Shown here piece by piece: positions 10,614 through 24,500 of a DNA stretch of 64,000 nucleotides (the first letter of the stretch is position 1; each line of letters begins with the position of its first letter). The translations under genes and the position numbers were made by a program. Below the pieces are notes generated by a model. It saw only the letters and a program-made list of their open reading frames with translations, had not been told where the DNA came from and made no database searches. Source of the stretch: Apostichopus japonicus (Eukaryota; Echinodermata; Holothuroidea; Aspidochirotida; Stichopodidae); the NCBI RefSeq assembly GCF_037975245.1, contig NC_092573.1, positions 21,729,265-21,793,264 on the forward strand. Direction: 5' to 3'.

Positions 10614-12322
10614 GGCCAACCATATATGAACGGAGCAGCTACCTGTGGAAACTTACTATGACTGTGTTGTATATATTAACTGTGTAGTATATAATGCCAT
10701 GTCATAACAGGCAAGCGCACTACATTAATAACGTTACAAGTGACGCAAGAGGCCAACCATATATGTACGGAGCAGCTACCTGTGGAAACTTACTATAACA
10801 TTGTAGTATATAATAACTGTCTAGTATATAATGCCATGTCATTACAGGCAGGCACACTACAATAATAACGTTACAAGTGACTATGTTGCAAGAGGCCAAC
10901 CATATATGAACGGAGCAGCTACCTGTGGAAACTTACTATAACATTGTAGTATATAATAACTGTCTAGTATATAATGCCATGTCATTACAGGCAGACGCAC
11001 TACAATAATAACGTTACAAGTGACTATGTTGCAAGAGGCCAACCATATATGTACGGAGCAGCTACCTGTGGAAACTTACTATAACATTGTAGTATATAAT
11101 AACTGTCTAGTATATAATGCCATGTCATTACAGGCAGGCACACTACAATAATAACGTTACAAGTGACTATGTTGCAAGAGGCCAACCATATATGAACGGA
11201 GCAGCTACCTGTGGAAACTTACTATAACATTGTAGTATATAATAACTGTCTAGTATATAATGCCATGTCATTACAGGCAGACGCACTACAATAATAACGT
11301 TACAAGTGACTATGTTGCAAGAGGCCAACCATATATGTACGGAGCAGCTACCTGTGGAAACTTACTATGACTGTGTAGTATATAATAAATGTGTAGTATA
11401 TAATGCCATGTCATTACAGGCAAGCGCACTACAATAATAACGTTACAAGTGACTATGTTGCAAGAGGCCAACCATATATGTACGGAGCAGCTACCTGTGG
11501 AAACTTACTATGACTGTGTTGTATATATTAACTGTGTAGTATATAATGCCATGTCATTACAGGCAAGCGCACTACAATAATAACGTTACAAGTGACTATG
11601 TTGCAAGAGGCCAACCATATATGTACGGAGCAGCTACCTGTGGAAACTTACTATGACTGTGTAGTATATAATAACTGTCTAGTATATAATGCCATGTCAT
11701 TACAGGCAGGCGCACTACAATAATAACGTTAAAAGTGACTATGTTGCAAGAGGCCAACCATATATGAACGGAGCAGCTACCTGTGGAAACTTACTATAAC
11801 ATTGTAGTATATAATAACTGTCTAGTATATAATGCCATGTCATTACAGGCAGACGCACTACAATAATAACGTTACAAGTGACTATGTTGCAAGAGGCCAA
11901 CCATATATGTACGGAGCAGCTACCTGTGGAAACTTACTATAACATTGTAGTATATAATAACTGTGTAGTATATAATGCCATGTCATTACAGGCAAGCGCA
12001 CTACAATAATAACGTTACAAGTGACTATGTTGCAAGAGGCCAACCATATATGTACGGAGCAGCTACCTGTGGAAACTTACTATGACTGTGTTGTATATAT
12101 TAACTGTGTAGTATATAATGCCATGTCATTACAGGCAGGCGCACTACAATAATTACGTTACAAGTGACCATGTTGCAAGAGGCCAACCATGTATGTACGG
12201 AGCAGCTACCTGTGGAAACTTACTATGACTGTGTTGTATATATTAACTGTGTAGTATATAAAGCCATGTCATTACAGGCAGGCGCACTACAATAATAACG
12301 TTACAAGTGACTATGTTGCATG
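10614..12322. repeat. 143-bp minisatellite array, 12 units
   Basis: Units beginning GGCCAACCATATATG start at 10614, 10751, 10894, 11037, 11180, 11323, 11466, 11609, 11752, 11895, 12039 and 12181. Alternating variants (GTACGG with CAGGCACAC, GAACGG with CAGACGCAC) show that dimers of about 286 bp were duplicated together. The array lies 0.95-2.7 kb beyond the 3' end of gene B. No open frame or promoter is evident. Confidence 0.95.
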
Positions 12323-13269
12323 AGCTGAATTAGAACAGATAACGCCCAGTCGTTGCAGATAAATGTGATTAACATTTGTGGCATGCAACTTTTTTTGCAG
12401 GATGTTAACTCAAATGCGATTCAATGTTACCTGCCATGAATAATTACATGTCGAGAATAGCGAACCAAAGTAGAATATATTATGTATTGTTTTGAAGAAA
12501 TTTGCTACTCAAGGAGATCTTTCTGTGCAGAATTTATGGTTTACTGCCAAAATTCTTTGAAAATCTGAGTCTGGATTTTTTCATGCATGGCCAACCTGTG
12601 AATTACAGATTGCTATGAAGAGTGCATGTATGTAGGTGATAGAGCGGGCTAGTAATACGTTGTAGGGGGCATGCGCACTATAATGAATAAGTGCTCAGGC
12701 AGTCTGTTTGAGAACTTCAAGGGTAGCTGACCAATTTAAACAGAAATGCAAATTTTCTTTAATAGACAACATATCCTCTCGTTTCTGGGGTATTCCCTCA
12801 TGATGCACACTTTTATAAGGTATTAAAGTCTGGAACTATTTAACCACTAGTTCTTTCGTTCACAGGTAGTGTCAATCATAGAAATACAATTTTTTTTATG
12901 TCATTGAGAGCCAACCTTGACAAAATGTAGGTGCAATGTCATAACCACAAGACAACAGGCAGAGTGATCCCTTGCCAAGATATATATTATTTATAATATA
13001 GTATATAATATGGTATATATAAATATATGAGAATAGTTAATGGAAATTGTTCCAGACAGTTTTATACTTAATTAGGTCAATCCACACATCAAGAGAAAAG
13101 TTCATCAGTTATTTACATTAGGAACTATTGTGATTACAAGGATTTCAAACTTTGACGATTGCTGTCATCAGGTGAACTTTGACCTCCACAGAAAACAATA
13201 GGTTGCTTCTCCTCTATAAGGTGCATCCACAACTAACTATGAAGTTCGTCCACCCATGTCACCTTAAAT

Positions 13270-16172
13270 CTACTTCTTCTTACAGTAAAAGTGTTGTCCA
13301 CGGCCAAGAGAATTTTGTGCCACCGAACAGACTTCCATGCCAGCTGCAGATATCATCTCTACCGCTTTCTCACGACCCCAGACTGCTCCCAGTCCCATCC
13401 CACCTTCAGAGTACAGTGATGTAGGCATACAGTGCAATAAGCTAACCATATAAAGTCGCTGGATACCTTCTAACTTTTCCAAATTATCTTTAACTTTGGT
13501 ATAACTGGTTGGTTCTAAAGCAAAATAAATTCCACCGGGAGTTAAAACTCTGTAAACTTGGCTGAGTACTTTATCCGGATAAGCCTGATCATGGAGGGCG
13601 TCGTGCATGAAAACTAAGTCGAATTTACTGTTCCACTCTGCAGGTAATACAGCTGCATCCCCTGTGATAAACTCAACGTTCTTCAGGCCAAGACTTTCTG
13701 CTTTCTTTCTTCCTACCACCACGCTCTCCTCCAACAGGTCTACAGCACAGATGTTACTATTCGGGAATGCCTTTCCTAGTACGACTGATGAAACACCTTC
13801 ACCGCAACCTATATCCACAACAGAGATTCCCTTACCTACAAAGGGCAGAAAGGGAAAATGAAATTGAACGAATGGAAAATCAAGTAATGGCAAATAGTTA
13901 TCATCCTCCAATATATCACTCTTCAATCCTGTCAGAAGTTTCAATGTCATGGCACTGAATATGGCACTGACCTGACCATGGCACGGCCATGGCCATGGCC
14001 GTGGCATGGCACTGACAAGTTTAAAGGAATGCTGGATTGCTGGGTATATTCCAGATTATTGCTATTTGCTTACGCTATTCTAATCGAAAAAACAAAACTT
14101 TGCATAATTTACAGCAATTACAATATTACCTCATTTCCTACACTGGAAAGTTGCATATTAATGTGTGATGTACATGAAAGTTGGAGTAACCAAATTTCTG
14201 GACTGATAACAGCAGACGCCTGAAAGAGATCCATCTTGACGATGCAGAATACTTGCAGAGCTGTGTCATGTAATGATCATACAGTACTGCATATTAGATT
14301 ATAACTATTTCTAATTTCATATATTTTATGACAACTCATAATTCATTGCGACTCCATGCTGCTTCCATCCCTGCCACAAACTCTATATTCAGGCTTAAAA
14401 TTAATTTGATCTAAATAAATATATAAAAATGACTCTAAATTAAAAGGAAATTTATATCCTCTCTGTTTCCATTGTCCACTTTCTTTTCTTTTGGTCGTCC
14501 AGAACGACAGATGTATTTAGAAAGAAAATATTAATTGATACCAACACAGGTATTTAAAGTCCTACTTTCATTATTTTCATGCTCCTTTATCTAATTAATA
14601 TTGATCAAATTGTTCGAATAATCTCCACTGTAGCAATAGGTATTACTCTTGTACACTTGCAATGCATTCTCACCAAGTAAGTTTGTTAGCTCAGGGTACT
14701 GGGATAAAGTTGGTAGCAAGCCGTTCTCCAAAAATCTAGAAGTCACTTTGGCTAAGTCACTATACCCAGAAGTGTAAGCAGTACAGGATACACCTTTGAA
14801 AAAAAACAGATTTAATAGGCGAAATAAAAATTAACTATCCAACAGATGTAATAGTAGCACCCTGTACTAATTATGCTAATTTTAATTAGACAATCTAAAA
14901 CCCAGAGGAACACAGGAACATTACAATGTCAACTTGCTATGCAAATTAAAAGCAAACAAATTATATTTCGCAAAAGATGACAACTTGCCAACACATACAT
15001 AAGTCCATGCAAAACTTGAATGTGAAACTAACATTGTTTTGGCAAAAGCTCTTGTGGGCGCTATTGAGTGATGCAACTTGTCACCTTTTCACCCCATCCT
15101 CCTCCTAATATTATATTAACAAGTGATTGAAAAGGTGCTATTTCATATTCCTCCCAGAATTAGAACCTTTCTGCTGGAAACAAAAATCTTTATCAGTTTT
15201 GAAACTGCATCACCAATTCACCATTCACGTAAAGACTGGACTGGACATTACACTTGGCTACATTTGTAAAGAATTCACTGGTATAAATCAAAATAAAAGT
15301 TTAAGCTCATCAGTGTCAAAGTTAAAAGTTTAATGCTTTAGTACTTAAACTCCAGTCAATAAAGTTGGTCAATGAATGTCAAAGTGTAACCAGATTCATG
15401 CACGATTAACTGCTATGTTCCCTTATATTGTGGCTCCTTACCACTTAATTTTAAACACATATAATCCACAAAAAAAGGAAGAAACAAAAACATCATACAT
15501 TATATCTTACCTCTTGGGCCATCTTTCTGAAAGCACTCCCTCACCTGCTCATAAACATTCCCTCCAAATGCTGGAAGCAAAGCACTCAATAAAACACTGT
15601 CCCTCATTGGTCCAGATTGAGTCAGAGCTGGTGCTCGGTTGGGTGGAAGGAAATATTTGTCACCTGTCGAGTCCAGTTCCACGATACGAGACGTGACCAT
15701 AGCTCCCAACCACTCACGGACATATCTAATCGTTGAGACAGAAGTTTAGAAATACTTGAAAGGAGCACAACGAGTACTTCTAAAGGCTAAAGGATCTTCA
15801 ACTTGGACACAGGTTTACTTACTGTTTATTCTATCAATGATCCTTGCTGCTTGAATTTTCCTGCAAATTTCAATCAAAATTTATTAAACCTACTGTTTGC
15901 TACACAGTATTTGGACAGACAAAGATTCAGAAACATTCAGATGGATTAGACAAGTAAATACAGCATACACTAATAAGAACTCACCTCTCTTTGAAATTTC
16001 CAGCATCTGCAATCTCTTGGCTGGTTTTAGGTTCTTTCATATCAGCAAGTACATCAAAGAGTCCAACTTGATGACCTAGAGAGATACCGAAACTGGTAAA
16101 GCCATGAACCATTATTTTCCCAACTCTCGCTGCAAAATCCTCACTGGTCTCAGTTGATTCTTGGGAAGCCAT
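13270..16172 (-). CDS. Rv2258c-like SAM-dependent methyltransferase, gene B (4 exons)
   Basis: Exons are 16172-15985, 15725-15511, 14793-14674 and 13835-13270 (188, 215, 120, 566 nt), giving 362 residues with intact GT/AG borders. The start reads MASQESTETSEDF and the end HFYCKKK. It has the same domain plan as gene A: N-terminal winged-helix-like region, then a SAM-binding Rossmann fold with VVDIGCGEG at 180-188, MHDALHDQAYPDK and VLTPGGIYFALEP. Over the last ~180 residues it differs from A by about five substitutions (for example E to Q in LSQVYRV, A to T in VLTPGG, L to R in GIQRLYM). Introns are 259, 717 and 838 bp. The reading frame in front of exon 4 stays open into intron 3, but homology and the acceptor at CTTTGTAG|GTAAGGG place the exon start at 13835. 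The substrate is unknown. Confidence 0.88.
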
Positions 16173-16199
16173 AATTACTGTAATTCACAGGTGCCTGAG

Positions 16200-18690
16200 A
16201 TGAATGGAGTATCTTTAAAAAGTAAGTATGGCTAAAATTAATACCAGAAAGCCAACCGGCTTAGTGATTCCTTGCTACATTTCACATGAGAACATTTAAT
16301 GTAACCTACAAACCAAGTTACTGTACTTAATAATATAAAGGTGGATTCACATACCAGTATGACTTTCATCAAAGTTGGAGTTATTCTGACATCAATGTTT
16401 CCAGACTATGACCTCTATCAACTACCAAAACACCTTTGACCTAAAGCAAATGAAAGTGCCCTTGTACTCAATAGTGTGGACCCACATGTGAGGTATGAAC
16501 ATTATTCAAACAATTACCATGGAATAATTCTGTTAAAAAAGTTTTTAGACTTTGACCTATGCTGGTCACAAATGACCTTTAAACTCCACAGAAAACAATA
16601 GGGTTCTTGCACTCAATAAGGTAGATCATCATACTAGGTATAAAATTCATCCTGGCTATATTTTGAGTTATAGTGTTTACAAGGTTTCATGTTTTGTTCT
16701 TCGTTGACCTCAAATGACCTCTGAACTCCCCGACTTACCAAGGGGCCCACAGGGATTTATATCCCAATTGTGAAATTGATCCAAGCTTCCCTTTCTGAGT
16801 TATAGTGTTTTACAAGATTTTCAGACTTTGATCTTAAATGGCGGGTGCCAGGCGGCCTTTGACCTCCACCAATTTCAATTTTTTTCAGACCTTGACCTCA
16901 AATAGCGATAGCCTTTAACCTTCAACAATTTCAGTTTGGTCTTTGCACACTTAGGTCAACCTACTAACCAAATATGAAGTACTTTAAGGAATATGGCACA
17001 TTTCCTTAAATTCTCAAAACATCACAGTAAATACAACAATTATGTTCATAGTGTCACAAGAAGATATCTCTTTTCTCAAGTTTCTTCAACTATGCATGTA
17101 CAGACCAGCTAATGCTATAAAGTACATTACATGTCTGCTCACCTATTTTTTGCTGTCTCTGTGCTTTAGTATTAGTACTATTACCTTGTGATCACCAATC
17201 ACATCACAATATTATAGTTTATATCACACAAACTTCTTTACATGCAGGGATTAGTTTGTAACAATAAATTCTTTCTATACTTTAGTTGCTGTAGGCAACT
17301 GATTGTACTTATAACTCATTTGGGGTCATATGAGTAAATGTTTGAAAGTTTCCTCTAGTGGAGTGATATGGATTTTAAAGGTGTCAACATGTGTGGGTGG
17401 GAGGGGAGTTCTAAATTTCCTCCAACTGAGTTAGGAAGGGGCATGGGCTTTATGATGAAAGGACCACAGAGGGATGAAAGCTTGTACAAGGCAGGTGGCT
17501 GGGCTCCCTTGCATAGGGATCAAGCCCCCCCCCCCCCAAAAGTTTTGTATACTATTAGAAGTCGAATGGTGCATTTAGATAAAACATTACAGGAAGGCTA
17601 GATCTATAAGTAGGTATAAACCCAAAGTTGTGATAACAAATACTCACAGAATTGTATTAGTCCCAACTGATCATGATCCCCAGAATGGATCATCTTACAC
17701 TGAATGAAGCTACGCCCCCCCGGGCCCCCCGCCAACAGAACATACATTTCTCTATTTCTCTGCACTAACCATAGATCCCCTCCACCTCTCTCTAAGTCTA
17801 ACTGCACAAACCAAGCCATTGGCCTTATTAAAGTTATACCATAGATTATAAATATTGACAAGGTGTCATTATGAAAATTGCACACACTTTAATCAACAAT
17901 TCATCACAGTAGACTACGTTAAATATAGATGGGCATGTTGTCCTAAACTTGGGCCTAACGTTAGGCTTTGTAAAAAGTAGGCCTAACTTCGAGCCTATAG
18001 TATATTCCCTACTTATACTTGTATTAGTATTACTTATACTAGTACTAGGCTATAATCAGTGAGGACAATTTGCCTGAACTGTTGTGCAATCTACTAAGGC
18101 CTATCCTGTTACGGAAAAATAGCACACCTATGACGATATTTACTGAGCTACAGTACAGAAGAAGTAAATACTGTAGACTACGTACAAACCAAATTCTGTT
18201 GCAAAGGTGTGGGATGGCTTAGTCCTAAGATAAATGTAGGTTTACTGCAGAAATAGACGCACCTGTGATAGTGGTTGTCGGACCCTGGTATCTGTTCCAC
18301 AGAACTTGATCACGTGTCTACTATATAGACCCCCCAACTATCAACAAAGTTTCTTGAGATTACGCAATCGACCTGACTTGGTCGTAAAATGACCACTTTT
18401 TACCGTTTAGTCTGGAACGCCTGCCACATATTTTTTTCTTGTATGAGGGTTTTTGTGTGAACGCTGTATGGTTAACCTGGGAGTTGCTATGGAATTAACT
18501 TCACTATAGACATGAACATATTTCCACAGTGTTTACACAAATATCCTAATCGTTCTAAGAAGCTATGCAGGCTAGCTACATGTCAAGCCTGAAGTCGATT
18601 TACGACCGTGGCAGGTCGATTACCTAATCACAAAACTTTCCTTGCGTCTATATCAATCCGCCCGAATGTTCTCCTATCTACGGAAGCGTA
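16200..18690. other. Intergenic region upstream of gene B
   Basis: The counterpart of 6100-8345 in unit A. It holds the same TGACCT-rich degenerate units at 16330-16930, an extra stretch at about 16905-17140 not present in A, poly-C runs near 17525 and 17715, and no recognisable gene. Confidence 0.6.
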
Positions 18691-18694
18691 GAAG

Positions 18695-19405
18695 GGACAT
18701 TGCATTGACGAGTTACCAACGACAAATACCTGCAAATTGACGAGTTGACGAGAAGGTAACGTGACAAAATTCAGAAAATTGACGTTTTGACGAGATAACG
18801 GATCTCGTCAATGCAGCAATTTTCTGCAAATTCACGAGTTGCACAGTTACTACCATCTCGACAACATGACAAAATTCAGAAAATTGTCGTTTTGTAGAGA
18901 TGGTAGTAAGTGTGCAACTCGTCAATTTGCAGAAAATTGTTGCATTGACGAGATCCGTTATCTCGTCAAAACGTCAGTTTTCTGAATTTTGTCGTTTTGT
19001 CGAGATGGTAGTAAGTGTGCAACTCGTCAATTTGCAGAAAACTGTTGCATTGACGAGATCCGTTATCTCGTCAAAACGTCAGTTTTCTGAATTTTGTCGT
19101 TTTGTCGAGATGGTAGTAAGTGTGCAACTCGTCAATTTGCAGAAAACTGTTGCATTGACGAGATCCGTTATCTCGTCAAAACGTCAATTTTTTTAATTTT
19201 GTCAACTTGTCGAGATGGTAGTAAGTGTGCAATGCAAGAATTTTCTGCAAATTGACGAGTTGCACACTTACTACCATCTCGACAAAACGACAAAATTCAG
19301 AAAATTGACGTTTTGACGAGAATTTTGTCACGTTACCATCTCGACAACTCGTCAATTTGCAGAAAATTGTCGTTTTGTCAAGTTGGTAACTCGTCAATGC
19401 AATGT
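18695..19405. repeat. 105-bp palindromic minisatellite (unit B), inverted-direct-inverted
   Basis: Direct units start at 18947, 19052 and 19157 (period 105). They are flanked on both sides by inverted units (about 18700-18900 and 19232-19330), so the whole block is an imperfect palindrome. Each unit contains the stem GACGAGATCCGTTATCTCGTC. It is the homologue of 8821-9400. Confidence 0.85.
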
Positions 19406-19984
19406 CCCTTCTATGCTTCCGTACCTATCTCAGGAAAGGTGCCAAAATGCAGAAGGAAAACATCTTTTTTGATATGTTATCAATCAGGATCTGGTTTGTT
19501 GCATGTTGACGAGCATGAATGGGATTACATGTGGTGCAAAAATTGGGTCAATTGAGGCAGTTTTAGACCCCTTTATGCCTCCCAGGAACAGCATACGAAA
19601 ATTGTTTACTCCTGTAAGGCTTATTTTGATAGTTCCCGGGAACGGTAAGCCGGGCCTTACACTAATAACGTCGAAGCAAGCGTGAACAGGAAATAATCTC
19701 CAAAAGCGGATATTTGATAATATTTTCCTTTATTATTAATTCTGAAAAAAACTGTAACTTGGGATAATTAAAAAGGAACAGACATAAATATAAACTACAG
19801 GGCCCACTGTTCTACGTCTGTAGACTTCGGGAGATAAACTTAAACTCCCCAATACGTCTTTAGGAGACACTTAAACCCCCGAATCAAACATAATAAATTA
19901 TGACACCATGCACAGGGCATGATGCGCTCTGTCCCTGGAACCTGATTGGTCCAAACTTATTGCTAACCCCTCACCCAACTCTTG

Positions 19985-20043
19985 ATTGGTTGAGTGCCAA
20001 CCTGATATGCAGATGAGCACATGCAAATGGGCACTCAACCAAT
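19985..20043. promoter_or_regulatory. CCAAT/octamer hairpin (unit B)
   Basis: ATTGGTTGAGTGCC (19985-19998) pairs with GGCACTCAACCAAT (20030-20043), with ATGCAAAT in the loop. It is conserved with 9966-10023 in unit A apart from one inserted base. Function unproven. Confidence 0.3.
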
Positions 20044-21532
20044 TTGAACCAGTTTGGCTGTCTTCCAACCCCACAAACCAAATCATTTAAAACAAAACAT
20101 CTGTATACGCTTCTTGTAATAGGGACACAAGTCGTATATTTTATCTTTATATCTCCTTTTATTTGGCACTTGTAATTACAGTTCACAGATCACAATTAAG
20201 CGTAATATTTTCTGTTTCTTCTGACGCACTTTATGCGGAGTGGTAAAAGACGGTATCAGAACCCATGTAGATATGACCCTATCCCTTCAACATGCACTCA
20301 TGATTTTACAACGTCACCCAACTAAATGATTTCCCCCTATGGCTATGTCAATTTGAAAACTACACTTCTAATAGCGCGTGATTCATAGTCCGCCACACCA
20401 CAGAGCAAACCAACAAAACGTGAGCCATGTGTGACGTCATAATAACAATAACAAACTAGAATATGCTTCACACTACTGAGAGAAGAGGTTTGTTTACAAG
20501 CCTGACGAAAACTTTAGGCTCAGAGAGCAAAAAATCTGCAGATTTTTTTGCAGCAAACTAAGTTACCTCTAGAGCAACAGTTAAGAATTTATTATGTCAG
20601 AAGATTGTATACAAACAATAACCGTTGACCTCTTGTGCGTCATAGTCATAAACAGGCCAATCACGTTTGTATTCTAAATCAGCTGACGCATGCTAGATCA
20701 ATCATGTCATTTGAGGCAAATTTCTTTCCAAGTTTGTGCACAAAGAACATGTGCTCTCAGCATCTTTATCATGTATCATGTTCTAGCTCTAGCATACTCC
20801 ACTCCAAATGCCAAACCTAGTTAATGTTTAAAGTTATTCTTCCATTTTGATGGATGGCATGTGATGAATGTAATACTTGGATGAGATATTATCTAGAGGT
20901 CGAAGGTACAGTCTCTGTATTATATAAGAACAAACTTGGGTACTTGAATGACTTGCAACTTTACAAAAATGAATATTCATGACTTAAGTGTTGATATTGG
21001 AAGTTTAAAGGGAGTTGCTAATTGGGAAATTTAAAGTAGCCACAGCACACCAATATATCAAACAGTGTACACATATTCTAGATTCTGGCATTTAGAAACT
21101 CACAACCAGCACTTATGCAGGCTACTGAGTTGAAAGAATTGTAACCTAAGGACAACCTGAAGGAAATTTGGTTTGTCATTTGTAAAATTTAAGTAAGTAA
21201 CAACACCACCAATAAAACAACAACAACATAGATATAGCAATTCATGATATATCTTCACCTTAAACTTTAAATAGAAAAAATGAAAGGCATCATGTATATT
21301 AATTTAAGAAAGTCCTGTAAGAGGACAAAATGTGATTATCTAATCAGTGGCATAACCATTTCTCCCTCATCCTTCCCCCTCCCCCAACAGCCTCGTCTCC
21401 CCCTTGATCCGTAACCCAACTTAAGAGATATGTAAGCTATGCTCTTGTGTTGGGTCTGAACCATACCTTATGTGGTAAGTAAGTTATATCATTTTACAAC
21501 AAACAAAGTTTGTCCGCCATGTCACCTTAAAT

Positions 21533-24500
21533 CTACTTCTTCTTACAGTAAAAGTCTTGCCCACCGCCATGAGCATTTGGTGCCACCGAACAGATTTCCA
21601 TGCCAGCTGCAGATATCATCTCTACCGCTTTCTCACGACCCCAGGCTGCTCCCAGTCCCATCCCACCTTCAGAGTACAATGATGTAGGCATACAGTGCAA
21701 TAAGCTAATCATATACAGTAGCTGCATACCTTCTAACTTTTCCAGATTATCTTTAACTTTGGTATAACTGAATGGTTCTAGAGCAAAATAAATTCCACCG
21801 GGAGTTAAAACTCTGTAAACTTCGCTGAGTACTTTATCCGGATAAGCCTGATCATGGAGGGCGTCGTGCATGAAAACAAAGTCGAATTTACTGTTCCACT
21901 CTGCAGGTAATACAGCTGCATCCCCTGTGATAAACTCAACGTTCTTCAGGCCAAGACTTTCTGCTTTCTTTCTTCCTACCACCACGCTCTCCTCCAACAG
22001 GTCTACAGCACAGATGTTACTATTCGGGAATGCCTTTCCTAGTACGACTGATGAAACACCTTCACCGCAACCTATATCCACAACAGAGATTCCCTTACCT
22101 ACAAAGGGCAGAAAGGGAAAATGAAATTGAACGAATGGAAAATCAAGAAATGGTAAACAGTTACCATCCTCTAATATAATACTCTTCAATCCTGTTAGAA
22201 GTTTCAATGTCATGGCACTGACAAGTACAAGTTTTAAGGCATGCTGGGTATATTCTCGATTATCGCTCTTTGCTAACGCTATTCTCATCGGAAAACAAAA
22301 CTTTGCATAATTTACAGCAATTGCAAAATTACCTCATTTCCTACACTGGAAAAGTTGCATATTAAAGTGTGATGTACATGAAAGTTGGAATAACAAAATT
22401 TCTGGACTGATAACAGCAGACGCCTGAAAGAGATCCATCTTGACGATGCAGAATACTTGTAGCTGTGTCATGTAATGATCATACAGTACCGCATATTAGA
22501 TTATAACTATATCTAACTTCATATATTTTATGTCAACTCATAATTCATTGCGACTCCTTGATCCTTCCATCCCTGCCACAAATGCTATATTCAGGCTTTA
22601 AATAAATTTAAATAAATGAATAACCAGAAAGCCAGTGGGCTTATTGTGATTCCTTGCCAATTGAGATTATAATCCCAAGCCTTCGTCATTGTTGATAAAA
22701 TTGATCAGCAAGGTTCTTTAACTGACTTTGGACCTACCTACTAAATATGTAAAACTCATCTCAAGCCCTGCCTCCTAATAAATGTGCATAATATCACATT
22801 GAACATACATTATCATGTACCCTCTATCAACTAACAACTTCACACAAAGTATGATTCAATTCTGAAAATGTTTACATTTGACCCTGTGACCTCATTAATA
22901 TACTTGAGATGAGCACAGAAATCAATAGGGCTCTTCTACTCACTATGGCGCATATATGTATCAAGTATGATTTCAATCCAACTTCTCGTTGTTCAGATAC
23001 CATGTTTACAAGCTCTATTTTAGTGAAAATCAACATAAGCCCCGCCCCTAATAAATATGCATAATATCAACTGAGCATATCTTACCATGTACCCACTATC
23101 TACCAACACATTAAAACCAAGGATGAATAAATTCTGACTTTCGGTTGCGGAGTTATTAGCATTTGGGGATTTTCACCCCGTGACCTCATTATTATTCATG
23201 TGATGAGCAACAAAATCAATAGGGTTCATCTACTCAGTATGACGCATGTGTGTACCAAGTATGACTTCAATCTAACATGTCATTGTTGAGTTATCATGTT
23301 TACGACCGAAGGGCGTCACTGCCGTCACATACACACACGCAATCACCATCGCATAGATTCCTTGAACCTTCAGGCAAGGAATCAAAAATGACTTGAAATA
23401 AAAAGAGATTTATATCCTCCCGGTTTCCGTTGTCCACATTTTGTTCTTTTCTTGGTTGTCCAGAAAATCACAGATAGATATATTAAGAAAGAAAATATTA
23501 ATTGATACCAAGACAGGTATTTCAAGTCATACTTTCATGCTCCTTTACCTAATCAATGTCCATCAAGTTGTTCTAATAATCTCCACTGCAGCAATGGTTA
23601 TTACTTGAAACTTTTGAACATGGTACTGTCTCTAGTAAACTTGCAATACTTTCTCACCAAGTAAGTTTTTCAGCTCAGGGTACTGGGATAAAGTTGGCAG
23701 CAAGCCATTCTCCAGAAATCTTGAAGTCATTTTGGCTATGACAGTATACCCAGAAGTGTAAGCAGTACAGGATACACCTTTGAAAAATAAACAGATTTAT
23801 AAGGCAGAAATACAAATTAACTATCCAACAGATGTAATAGTAGCACCCTGTATTAATTATGCTAATTTTAATTAGACAATCTAACACCCAAAGGAACCCA
23901 GCAACATTACTATGTCAACTTGCTATGTAAAAGCAAACAAAATATATTTTGCAAAAGATGACAACTTGACAACACATACATACTGTAAGTCGATGCAAAA
24001 CTTGACTGTGAAGCTAGCATTGTTTTGACAAAAGCTCTTTTGGGTGCTATTGAGTGATGCAACTTGTCACCTTTTTACCCAATCCTCACCACCCTCCCCC
24101 CTACTCCCCCACCACCCACCCCCCCACAAAACCATTCTAGCATTGTATTAACTGGTAATTGAAAGGGTGATATTTCATATTCCTCCTGGTCACCTTTCTG
24201 CAAACAAAAATCTTTATCAGTTTTGAAACTGCATCACCAATTCACCATTCATGTAAGACTGGACTGGACATTACACTTGGCTACATTTGTAAAGAATTCA
24301 TTGGCACTGGTATACAACCAAAATGAAAGTTTAAGCTCATCAGTGTCAAAGTTAAAAGTATAATGCTTTAGTACTAAAACTGAAGTGATTAAAGTTGGTC
24401 AATGAATGCCAAAGCGTAACCAGATTCATGCCCGATTAACTGCTATGTTAACTTATTGTGGCTCCTTACCACTGATTATTAAACACATATAATCCACACA

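Larger units (their letters stand above)
10301..20611. repeat. Segmental duplication unit B
   Basis: The second tandem unit, about 10.3 kb. It matches unit A through the gene, the upstream repeats, the 105-bp palindromic minisatellite and the CCAAT hairpin. It differs by a 12-copy 143-bp array, a fuller intron 3, and an extra segment at about 20060-20345 (after the CCAAT hairpin) that unit A lacks. Confidence 0.85.

Noticed and set aside
10614-12322. CRISPR-like array
   Set aside because: Units are repeated whole with no unique spacers, and the genome is eukaryotic; it is a minisatellite.
13836-14007. Extension of exon 4 of gene B (and C) into intron 3 as coding
   Set aside because: The frame is open by chance. 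Gene A lacks it, and the acceptor TAG|GTAAGGG and the fixed exon length in four genes set the boundary.
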